64,000 bases of DNA from Acanthosepion lycidas (lineage: Eukaryota; Mollusca; Cephalopoda; Sepiida; Sepiidae): positions 85,191,468 through 85,255,467 of the forward strand of contig OZ010581.1 of NCBI GenBank assembly GCA_963932145.1, read 5' to 3'. The notes below the pieces were generated by a model. That model did not search any database, had not been told where the DNA came from, and worked only from the letters and a program-made list of their open reading frames with translations. Positions 22,181 through 32,711 of the stretch are shown one piece after another (positions within the stretch are counted from its first letter, which is position 1; each line of letters opens with the position of its first letter). Made by a program: the position numbers and the translations under genes.

Positions 22181-23168
22181 AGTTAGACTGTTATATGTTA
22201 TCCTAGTTAATGATGTATTGTTCCCAGCCTTCTCTTTTGTTATAAGCTGTGTTGAGATTCCAAATCTGGTTTGTTTTGTTCCCTTTTGTCGTCTCAGCAG
22301 GGCCAGACTTTGTTTTTTCCCACTGCACTGTTTAATTTTTCCTTCCCCACTCCATTAGCGAGTGTGCTGCTTGATTCTGTCAAACAGCAGAATACAGTGG
22401 CCTCTCTCATTATTTTGAGGGGTGGACATGTCCTACTAACATCTGTTTTTTTTTAGTTTTAATATTTTGTTTCCTTCTTTAGTTTCTTTTTGGGTCCATT
22501 CCCTCTCCCATCATTTCATGCATCATGAACATTTTTATATATTTCATGGGAAAAAATGTAAAAAAGATACATTATGGACTGTACAAATTTTTACATCATG
22601 GGTTGTTTTGTAGGTCCTGTGTGAATATTTGGTATTGTGGTACATGTAGGATTGGGAGGTGATGGACAAGTTCTTGTAGTGATTGAGCATATTGTATTGA
22701 ATGAATGGGTCATGATTGTGATTGACTAGGATAGTCAGTGAAGACCTACCTTTCTTCACTTTCCCTTTGGCCTTGTGCCACAATTTTGTAAATTTTACAA
22801 AATAAATATACATGCCTACATGTGTGGATTTTCACATTTTTGGTGTTGGGTGTTTTGTTTTTGCTTTTGGAAGTGGTCCATATTATTTTGAATATATAAC
22901 TCCGACCCAAATCAGGATAAATATTTATTATTGTAAAATTACAATAATCGTGGCACAAAGCCAAAAGGGGAAGTAGGGTGAGTCTGGTCATCATTAACTG
23001 TTCTATACCTAAGCTAATCTGATTCATGACCCATTCATTCATTACAAGTAACACATATACCACAAGAAGTAATCCTTCACTTTTTACTCCTACATATACC
23101 ACAATACCCTTATACACAATGGGGAACCTACAAAATACTCCGTGATTTAAAAATTTCTTATGTACATA

Positions 23169-23169
<1 letters not shown>

Positions 23170-23214
<45 letters not shown>
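23170..23214. repeat. (TA)n microsatellite in LINE E 3' UTR
   Basis: About 22 TA units, followed by a G8 run at 23,241. Confidence 0.93.
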
Positions 23215-23217
<3 letters not shown>

Positions 23218-23613
23218 AATATGGTATGAAATGAGGTGGGGGGGGGGCAAATAACAGATGTTTGTAGGACCTGTCCACCACACAAAAATAAGAGCGGCTG
23301 CTGTATTCTGTCTTCTAACCAAATCAAGAAACTAACTCTGTAACCGAGTGGGAAGGATAAATAAATATGGGCTTGGAGAACTCAATGCAAGAGGAAAAAG
23401 GAAGCCAAAAACAAACTGGGGAGGTTGGGAATCTCGAATTTCATAACAGAAAGGAGAAGCTGGGAACAAGCCGTGAACAACACTCGCTCACATTAACTAG
23501 GTACACAAAGAGAGTCTAACTTAACCAAGGGAAGGGTTTCACAGGAAACCACCCCGTTGTGACCAAATGAAACTCAAGGATAGCCCCTTTCACACGAACC
23601 AAGCTCGCTGCTT

Positions 23614-25452
23614 TCACTCACTTTTCAATGAAATCTGTTGACACCAAACCCTTACTATCAGTTCTTCACCTTCAACTGATGTTGAAAGAATCCGAGATGA
23701 GAATAATGCTTGTATCGCAAGATTCTCTCCATTCTCGTTGTCCAGGTCACCATTCTTGCCATGGCTAGCAGCGTTAGAAACACCATTCGTTTCACCCCAG
23801 AATATGGGGTGATCCTTTGTCACAGGTGTGAGATCAATGGACACAAGCTGATCGGGAGCAATATGAGCCATCAACTTGCTGACATAGTCTCAGAAATGCC
23901 ACACCTAAGGACAATGGTAGAAGGTGTGCAATAATGTTTCCGCTAAACCAAGGCCACACCGGTGACAGTCGGACAAATCCACCCTGCCTCATCTGAAGGA
24001 CATGTCATTGTAAAATAGCACTTTCCAATCAATAATCAGGTAAGTGAAAACTCTGAGGTAATTCGCCGCTGGCACCCAAGAAGAGTGCAATTCAGGCAGC
24101 AACAAGCTGATCCACTCACAGAGAGGATCCTTTGCAATCCCCTCCACTAATTCATGATACAAGACCTTTCAAAGCTGTGAAAGGTCACTGGAATGAAGAA
24201 AGACTTTCAAGGCTGCTCGACACTTGTTGAAGAACATAAACAGTTTCCCAGACGGTGCTTAGCCCAGGAAATAGAAGGAGTGATAGTAAGGCTAGGGAAG
24301 GCTAACACTCCGCACCAAAATTGAATCCTCTGTCAAAACGCGGCGAAAAGGAAAGGAAAGCCAACCTTGAGGCATGTCGATGACTCGGATGCTGGACACA
24401 GGCTCTTTTACGGACTTTCTGCACAAGAGGGTGGACAACAAGTGCTCGATCACCTTCCTACAGTCCTTGCAAAGCGGAAGTACAGCCAAGCGGTAAAGGA
24501 TGAGAGGAAAGACGTAAGTGCCACGTGCCTCAGCCATGCCCTTCAAGGACAACTTCTTTTTTCTCCTGCTGGAGGTCGGGTTCAAACCACACTCCAAGAA
24601 TGCGAACAGGACTGTCCGTCCAACCAAATAGTCCTGGAAATCGACCTTCGTCCAGGCACCTAACCACCAGCCGGAAGACTTGTTGCAATTAATTTCCCCC
24701 CACCTCTGTGACCTTTTGTACCATTTAAGCACCTTCTGTACCATCTCAATGTCGTGGTGGCATGACATGAAAGTAAATATGTCATTGGCGTACACGGAAA
24801 CTCTGGCTTGAGCCCCACCAGGGACAGCGATTCCACCTAGTGCCGGATTGCACGGCGTGTCCTTTAGCCTGCAAAGGAGAGACTTCAATGCCAAAGCATA
24901 AAGTAGCAGTGACAGTGACCAACCCTGACGAACCAATCGAGACAGTGCAAAAGCGCATGACCGCTTTCTGTTCATCTGTACCACACCATTGGGGGAGCAT
25001 GGGTTAGGATCGTGCGGAGCAGATGCAGGTTATTCTGAATTGTTCGTTCCTTCACAGCACAAGTCTACGCAGGTCCAAACAGAATCTTGGCAACTGACTG
25101 CAAACACTCCGTTAGGATCTTGGCCAAAATCTGTGTTTAGCAGTTATGGGCCTGTAATCATCTAATTTCCGCCACCATCCTTGCCCTTTTTCAACAGCAT
25201 GATCACACTCCTTTCGATTTGATTGGGGATGGACCCCTGGCAGAACCAGTTGTTGAACACGACAGCCAAAATCGGCACAAAGATGTGCGACAGCCTCAAG
25301 TACAATTCATAGAGTAAACTGTCAAGTCTCAGAGACTTGCCACTGCTAACCTTTTTAGACTTAGCCCTCCGTGATCTCTGCCTCACAGCTAGCCACTTCA
25401 GTCGGTGAAAGCTAAGGAAAGTCAGCCAAATAGTTGTGAAACTCTTCATCAC
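23614..25452 (-). pseudogene. LINE E ORF2: reverse transcriptase and C terminus, inactive
   Basis: The RT N-terminal piece at 25162-25452 reads SSGKSLRLDSLLYELYLRLS then FVPILAVVFNNWFCQGSIPN and LLKKGKDGGGN. The core at 24292-24984 reads VRQGWSLSLLLYALALKSLL, then VSVYANDIFTFMSCHHDIEM. The catalytic YADD is changed to YAND and the usual QGCPLSP to QGWSLSL. LSLKGMAEARGTYVFPLILY and RLAVLPLCKDCRK follow, then the C-terminal region at 23614-23874. About 160 bp between the pieces is frameshifted or deleted. This family resembles transposon Tx1 RT of the L1 superclade. Confidence 0.8.
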
Positions 25453-25480
25453 AGAGGGTATTTATTCTGAACAATATTGA

Positions 25481-28045
25481 ATTGTGGCACAAGGCCAAGG
25501 GGGAAAGTGGGAGGGGAACGGTCTTCATTAGCTATCCTAGTCCTACTTCATCTGACTCATGACCTATTCAATCATAACAATTTACTCATTCACCACAAGA
25601 ACTTATCCATCACCTCTCAATCCTGCAGATACCACATATTCACAGGAGACATACAAAACACCCCATGACATAAAAATTTCAAAATTTCATGATTCATGAA
25701 ATGATAGGAGAGGGGAGATGAACCCAGAAACGAAGTCAATATGTAAAACAAAGATAAAACTAAAACAAAAGAAAGTTAGCAGGAACCATCCACTCCTTAA
25801 AATAAGAGAGGCTACTGTATTCTGCCGATCAACAGAATCAAGAAGCACACTCACTAATGGAATGGGAAGGATAAAAATAAATGGCAGAATGGAAAAAAAT
25901 CAAAGGCTGACTCTGTCAAGATGAAAAATGGGGGACAAAAACAAATTAGGGAGGTTGGGAATCTCAACAGCCATAACGAAAGAGAATGCTGGGAAATAGG
26001 CTGGGAACAACACTTATTCACATTAACTAGGAAAACATAATAGTGTCACATAAAACTGCCCTGTTGCAAGTCAGCCAAATAGCTGCAAAACTCTTCATCA
26101 CAGAGACTAGGCTCCTTGGCAAACCAGCACTTGAAATGCCTCACACATATCATCAGTCAACCTCAGAGTACGCTCCTCCTTGGTCTTGTCCTCAAGAATG
26201 TATTGATCGGAACCTTGATGGATCTCTTCCTTGTGCAGTTCTGCACCTATGTTCATGGCTTCGTTAGACATCTTCTTTACCCTATTTTTAACTACTTGAC
26301 CCTGGTAGAGCTTGCTAGCCGACCGCTCCAGAGCCTGCCTAGCTAAACCCCATTAGCCTCCACCCGGGACAGACTATTCTTGCGAACCTTCATCATTTTA
26401 GCCTAATTTAATGTGAGCTGCTGGCTATAATCGGTGGTGAAGTACCTAATTCTATCCTGTCCTGAAACCTTTCCCACCACCTATTCCCAATAACCACCCT
26501 AACTAGTTCCTGCTGCACTAGTCTAATTAACTTTTGCTGGAAGTCCCGCCTGTCCAGTAAAGATAGATTGAACTTCTAGTGTCCAGCCATTCTAGGCTTA
26601 GCATCTAAAGCTAGTCTGTGGTTCAAATAGCCTAACCACTGGAATCTAACCAGTGCAATCTAGTAAGTCTATATCAGCCCTTCTCACTAACATTCCATCC
26701 AGGTAGCTGGCCACTTATATGCTCACATCTACATCATCCACCCAGAGTGATCAACCCAGTATCTATCGACGAGACTAAACTTGTTGATCAGATCGACCAG
26801 ACTACGATCACCTGGTGCCTTTCCACTAGCACCCCGTTCCCTGTTTATGTTGGGGTTGACAATGGCATTCCAGTCCCCCACTAAGTCTAACGACCCTAAC
26901 TGACAGAAAAATGAGACACGCTCCCAATGATCATTGGGCGCATAAACCGTGACCCGAAATTAACTCTTGTTCACAGCAATATGGGCTATGACCAACCAAC
27001 CACCCACCAGCATCGACATGGACAAGGTTCACCCTCACATCGAGAGGACGTTTAACCAGCAAGGCAACACTTCTGGCCAGTTGGTCCCCGTATGCTGAAT
27101 AGACGACATAGTCGCTAGACAATACATGAGCATCAACCTCGCAAATAAAGTGTATTTCCTAGATCGCAACCACATCAACGTCGGAGATTATGAAGCAGGC
27201 GGGCAGATTTACTCCAAATCCCTCAAGCCCCACATATTGAAACTAGCTATCTTGAGAAACAAGTTTGGTTCCTCTATTCACAGACTGGATGGAAATCTGC
27301 ACACACAAGAACCCCAATGCATTGTCCTAGGCTCTCCTGTTCTCATCTCTGTTGTTATGCAACCATCCAGGACAATGTTGCCGACGTCCATGGGATATGT
27401 TAGCTTTAGAGCCCTGTATTATGTGGGATGGAGAATAACTGGGAACCTCCCAGCGCAAAACTTTTGCAATTTTTTTAAATCAGGTTGTCCCACCTCCTCC
27501 ATTCTCATGGCTGGAAAGGCTTCCTTCGCCGCCCAAAGGTGGACCCAAACATTTAAACCTCTCCCCATGTCCCTAATCCAAGTTATGACACCCGGAGCTT
27601 TGGGGAAGTTTCTCGCGTCCTCTACTAACTCCACATCAACCGGTCATTCTAAAAAGGAGTCTTAGTAGCGCTTTTTCCTGTGAGTTAAGGCACCACTCCA
27701 GAGACTGCCTATTTGGCATATTTTGCTGGCACTCCTACTCCAGTTGAGGCTTCTTCTGCCAGTCATTTTACTACTGCTGATAATGATCGCATTTCTGCTC
27801 CTGCGGTGGCTTTTTTGATTTCTTGGCCTCCTCATTTGGGGCATCCTGCTGGTGGGGAGGGGATGCAAGTTGATGAAATTTTTCCTGGTAACAGTTACCA
27901 TAATTTCAACGTCATCAGTGGCTATCCCGGCCTTACTTTTGATGGGTGAACAGCCGGAAACCTCTCCAAATTTGGCTCTCGTAAGGGTTGTCTTTCTTCA
28001 GGTTTTGCGATTTTATATTGTTTCCAAAGAGATTTTAACTCTGAC
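25481..28045 (-). mobile_element. L1/Tx1-like LINE copy F, internally deleted
   Basis: The 3' tail (complement TTGTGGCACAAGGCC, 25,482) starts directly where copy E ends. On the minus strand: ORF1 pieces at 27,840-28,040 (TDDVEIMVTVTRKNF) and 27,419-27,634 (RNFPKAPGVITWIRDMGRGL), a Gln/Lys-rich linker between them, then the ORF2 endonuclease start at 26,931-27,122 (YVVYSAYGDQLARSVALLVK). Only scattered pieces are left from 25,700 to 26,900. No RT core is present. Confidence 0.7.
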
Positions 28046-29597
28046 CTAAATTGTTTAATTTTTATTTCCCTCATTTCCTTGCTAATAACGTATCAATTGC
28101 CCCTTTGTAGTAATATACTGTACTAGTCATGCTTGTTTGTTTTTTCCTCGTGAACATTTGTTTGTCATTTAACTGTGGAGAGAAACCCCTCACTATGGCG
28201 GAGGTGCCCCAGGAAAAAGAGCCATTGGCCACTCAGCCATCAATATTAGCATGGACCGATGAAAGCCCCAGATTACTACAAGGGCCTAAGAGATGAATAC
28301 AGTGCATTCATCTTTAGCCATGAACTTTTTCCCATGCTTTAGGTTATGGAAGCAGTGGCAGCAAGGACTATCTCCCTGTTGACAGCCAACATCAAGTTGA
28401 GAAAATATATGGCTGTCAGTGTTGGCTCGGAGGTCTAATGCCATGTGGGACATCCTGATGGCAACTGAGGAGAGAGCAAAGTCATTGGCTGGGAGTATCC
28501 TCACCAGCAAGACGCTGAGATTCCGAACAGAATACATAAGCACCCAGATTACTCTACACAAGGTGCCCATATACATTACAGAGGAACATTTTGGGGCTTT
28601 CTTATCAGATTACGGTCCAGTGATGGAGTTGACCTCCATCAAAAGTAAGTTGGACATTGCCACCAGTGATTTTGAAGTCATGGTGACATTGACCCGACCC
28701 AAATTCAATTAAATCCCCATCGTAATCACCTGCGGCAGCCGAAACATCTTCATCATGGCGGAGGGTAACCGCCCTTACTGCTGGGCTTGTGGTGCCGCCG
28801 GGCACCTGGCAAAGTTGTGTCCCTCAGTGGTTCTGGCGAATAGACTGAGGTAGTGAGGAGGGGATCCAAAGTGGTAACTCTGTCTCCCCAGCAGGATGTT
28901 GCAGGAAATGGAATTGTTAAGCCTGCTTTGAAGCAGGCTAAGGAGCTACATCGGTCAAAGCCACAACAAGGACATCAGGCCAAGCCACAGCAGCAGTGAT
29001 AGCAAGAGCTGCAGTAGCGGCCACAACAACAACGTCCACAGCAAGGAGAGAAGCCCAAGCCACAGCATCAGCAGAAGCACAGACAGAAAAGCTGCAGCAG
29101 CAGAGTCAGGAGCTTGAGCTCTCCCTGCAGCAGCCTGATCAGCAATTGGGGGAGTTGCCATAACTTAACCTCTACATGGAAGTATAGGAGATGCTGCCAC
29201 TGAAAAGGGGAAGGGATGAAGACGATCTCAAATATGTCAAAAAGGCGAGGAGAGCTGGTCGGAGAAGGCCCTGGCAGCTGCCAAGTCCCAATCTGCCCCT
29301 ACTTCACCTGCAAGAACTGTTCCAGACACCTTACAAGTTAAGATGAGGAGCCTCCCTTCTAGGGCTCCATCTTCCCCTTCTCCCTACCTACCAGGGGTAA
29401 CTTTGAGGTTTGGGACCATCTGTCAAATTCCAAAGATGCTTTCCTCAAGCTCCGGATGGCTCAAATAGTCCCCAGAGCTCAAAAGGCTTGCACATTATTG
29501 TTCTGGGAGGGTTTTGCTCCACCCCTCCTTATATAGGGCACTTAAACTTACCTTTCCCAGAGACTTCAGCAGCATTGACTGAGAAGAACAAATTACT
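28046..29597 (+). mobile_element. L1/Tx1-like LINE copy C: leader and ORF1 only
   Basis: Head-to-head with copy F. ORF1 begins MAEVPQEKEPLATQPSILAW at 28,196, then shifts frame. The frame at 28419-28712 reads SNAMWDILMATEERAKSLAG and continues through FRTEYISTQITLHKVPIYIT to MVTLTRPKFN. The zinc knuckle CWACGAAGHLAKLC at 28779-28820 is complete. A Gln-rich tract (28,960-29,160) and the C-terminal domain (29,390-29,590, LLHPSLYRALKLTFP) follow. The copy stops at about 29,597 and a second ORF1 copy begins at once. Confidence 0.7.
28779..28820 (+). other. intact CCHC zinc knuckle in LINE C ORF1
   Basis: CWACGAAGHLAKLC, Cys-x2-Cys-x4-His-x4-Cys. It is the only complete knuckle among the ORF1 copies of this family in the window; in copy B and copy D the CxxC half is damaged. 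Confidence 0.8.
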
Positions 29598-31790
29598 TTG
29601 TTTGCAACATGGACGCTTGTGTAGATCCAATGTCATGTGAGACATCCTGCTAGCAACAGAAGCGGCAGCAAACATGTTGATTGTTAACATCCTTATCACC
29701 AAGTCACTGAGGATTCAAACTAAGTATATGGGCACACAGGTGGCCCGGGGTGCCCAGGTACATCACCGAGGGCTTCTAGGGGTCTTCTTTTTGGAGTATG
29801 AACCTGTGGAAGAGGTATCCTCTGTCAAACATAAAGAAGGCATCACCACCAGCAACTTCAAACTCATGGTGATATTGATCTGGAAAAGATTCAACGAGGT
29901 CCTGAATGTGTTGACATATGGTGGTTGAAACATTTTTGTGGTGGTGGTGGTCCACCACCTCCACTGGTGGTCTTGCAGTGCTGTGGGCCATCTGGTGAAG
30001 TTGTGTCCTGGAAAGAATCCAGCATTGCAACAACAACCATCAACAGTGGAGCAACCAAAGAATCACCTCAGGATGTCCCAAGCAAAGGTTTTGTGAAACC
30101 AAACCAAAAGCAGCAACAAAATCAGTTGAAGCAGCAGCAACCTGAAGACAAGGACCAGGAGCTCCAGCAACATCAGCAGCCTGAACAGGAGGAGGTGGAG
30201 ATCTTTACATGGATTTGGAGGAAATGCCTCCACCTTGATCTGCCTCACTGAAAAGCGGGAAGGACAAAGAAGAGGAAAACAATGTCAAATAACCAAAAAG
30301 AAGAAGAAAACTGGTCAGGGTAGGGTAAAGAAGGCTTTGGTATTAGCCAAGACACAACCCACACCTACTTCACCAGCAAGAAACGAACAGAAGCATCTGG
30401 TAAGGCAAGGAGCCTCCTTTTTTCCCCTTCCAGGGGTCTGTCTTTTCCCTCTCCTCCTCCAACCTTACACAGGAAAAACAGAAGCGGGAAAAAACTGTGT
30501 TGTAGACAGACATTGAGAAGGACCTTTCCTCTCAGAGGAAGGCCCTCTTGAAACCATTGTTAAAATGTACTTCTGTGGATGGCAAGTCCATGGAAGATAT
30601 GTACAACTTTCTTAATGCACCCAGAGTGATCACCTTTATCAGGAATACTAGTGGGAGTCTTAAAGTGTGGGATCACTTGGCAGGGGCTAAAGATGCATAT
30701 CCAAAGATCCGGATGATTCAGATCAAATCTCCGGATTTAAAAAAGATGTTGCAATTGTGCTCAGGGAGGGTCCCGCTTCTCCTCCGCTCCTCTTTTATAT
30801 AGAGTACTAAAACTTACATTCCAGATAGATGTTGGTGGTATTGTTTCAGACAGTTGAATTACAAATGACATTGGAACTGGAAGTCTGGGACAATATGTTA
30901 GGGTCCAGACTCCCGCAGATTTCCGTCCAGTCTGCATCTAAGGACTTCCATTTTAAATCATGTCTATCAAACTAGCTAGTTCAAATGTGATGGGCTTGAG
31001 AGACTGCAGTAAGGCTGCCTGCTTGCTTTGTGATCTTGTCTTCAGTGTAGATGTAGGTTTGTTTGTAATGCTGATGCTCATGCATTATCTAGTGACTTTG
31101 TCATCTATTCAGCATGGGGCGAGGGTCGACCTTATCCATGTTGACATGGTGAGGTGATCATGGCTGATATTTCCATAAACAGTAATTTGTTTCAGGTTGT
31201 TGTGATTTATGTACCCCAATGATTAGATGGTGTGTGTTGCTTTTTCATCAGTTATGCCCTTTTGTTTTTATCCCAACTGGATCAGTCTTTTGTTTCCACA
31301 CTTTCATTTATTTTTTATTTTTATTTTCCTTCCTACTCCATTAGTGAATGTGCTTCTTGATTCTGTTGAATGGCAGAATACAGCAGCCACTCTTATTTTT
31401 GAGGAGTGGACAATCCCTACTACACATCTGGTTATGTTTTAGCTTGATTTTGTTATATTTTTAGTATGGTTTTGGGTTCAACCCCACTACCCACCTTATT
31501 TCAGGATTCATGAAATTTTTATATATTTTTGTAGAAAAAAAAACAAAAAACTGAGACATTGAACATTTTTTTTTTTTTTTACATAAAGAAATTTTACATC
31601 ATGGGGTTGTTTTGTAGGTTCCCTGTGAATATGTGGTATTGTGGAACTTGTAGTATTGAATGGTAATGGATGAGTTTTTATGGTGAATGAGTAAATTATA
31701 AGGAATGAATGGGTCATGATTAACAAGGTCTAAGTGATGACCAGCCTTACTCCACTTTCCCTTTGACCATGTGCCACAGTTATGTATTCA
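29598..31790 (+). mobile_element. L1/Tx1-like LINE copy D, internally deleted
   Basis: Follows copy C in the same direction. ORF1 pieces: DILLATEAAANMLIVNILIT (29,642), SLRIQTKYMGTQVARGAQVH, KRFNEVLNVLTYGG, a damaged knuckle SCSAVGHLVKLC (about 29,970) and a Gln-rich tract (30,100-30,190). The C-terminal domain at 30,548-30,800 reads APRVITFIRNTSGSLKVWDH. The ORF2 start at 30960 (MSIKLASSNVMGLRDCSKAA) runs for about 280 bp before a deletion to the 3' UTR. The tail CCTTTGACCATGTGCCACAG is at about 31,760-31,779. Confidence 0.72.
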
Positions 31791-32710
31791 AATCAAGGTG
31801 ATCCATAACTCAGGCCTGGCAACCATGCAACTGGGGTCCATGACTGGGAGTGGACATGTAGAGACCTAAATTAATATTAAATAACAATTTCAGAGAATAT
31901 TTTTAGCAAGGACCTTGTTAGTAATGTCTAGTAATTAGTTAATTAACAGCTATATATTAGAAAGTTGCTTACAATTAATGACTTATTTCCATAAATGCAA
32001 ATGTACAAAGAATAACAAAAATAACCTGCTTGACCATGAAATGACTAAATGCACAAAATGACTTTATTTACCATAAATTAGACATTTTAGATGATATCGC
32101 AAAAATAATGAGCTAATTTGTTTATGCTAATTTATTACAGAAAATATAATTGTATAATACAATCAGAAAGCAATTTCAGACTTTTAGAAAATCATGTATC
32201 AACAAAGTCTGAAAATGCTTTACAAAAAATATGAATTTCAGAGAAACAATAATTTCGATAATCTTTACAAAATTTGTGATTTCTGATAAATGTACAATTT
32301 GTTCCACAGAATATGAAGAAAATATTTATTTTGCTATGATACAATAATAGATATTACCAGTATATACTTTTAATAAATCAATTTACATTAACAAGAACAC
32401 AAAATTAATAAATAGGGCAAATTGGGGAGTTAACCAATTAATTATCTATAAAAAGAGGTGAAAATGAAAATAAAACATATCCAGTAAATATTTCTCTGAA
32501 TGAATAAGAATATTTACATATTTTTACTACTTCAAAAAATATGAATTTTTAATTCTGATTAAAAAGAATTGTATTTAAATTTTAAAGATAATTTCAAAAG
32601 TTTTAATTCTTGAGTTGTCTTAGGTGAATCAAACACTATAATTTTTGAAAAATATATTTGACAATATAAGCCTGTGCTCTCTTTTCATATCGAAATGATA
32701 CATATCAGAA
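31791..32710. other. AT-rich DNA, no gene seen
   Basis: No coding pattern or element end that I can support. Confidence 0.5.
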
Positions 32711-32711
32711 A

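Larger units (their letters stand above)
18000..22805 (+). mobile_element. L1/Tx1-like LINE copy B, internally deleted
   Basis: Plus-strand non-LTR retrotransposon with leader (18,000-18,531), ORF1 (18,532-20,490), ORF2 (20,564-22,180) and a 3' UTR ending near TTTTGCAATTT-like sequence at about 22,805. The tail motif CCTTTGGCCTTGTGCCACAA at 22,764-22,783 recurs in the other copies. ORF2 has an endonuclease start and the C-terminal Cys/His region but lacks the RT core. ORF1 carries a 400 bp insertion at 19,633-20,035. The 5' boundary is approximate. Confidence 0.75.
22806..25480 (-). mobile_element. L1/Tx1-like LINE copy E, 5' truncated
   Basis: Opposite orientation to copy B; the two 3' ends face each other about 140 bp apart. 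The tail motif (complement TGGCACAAAGCC) is at 22,950. A (TA)n run lies in its 3' UTR at 23,170-23,214. Coding remnants run from 23,614 to 25,452, where the copy stops in the RT N-terminal region. Confidence 0.72.

Noticed and set aside
28955-29161. Minus-strand leucine-rich frame
   Set aside because: Antisense reading of the CAG/CAA glutamine tract in LINE ORF1.
30063-30248. Second minus-strand leucine-rich frame
   Set aside because: Same cause: antisense of the Gln-rich tract in LINE copy D.
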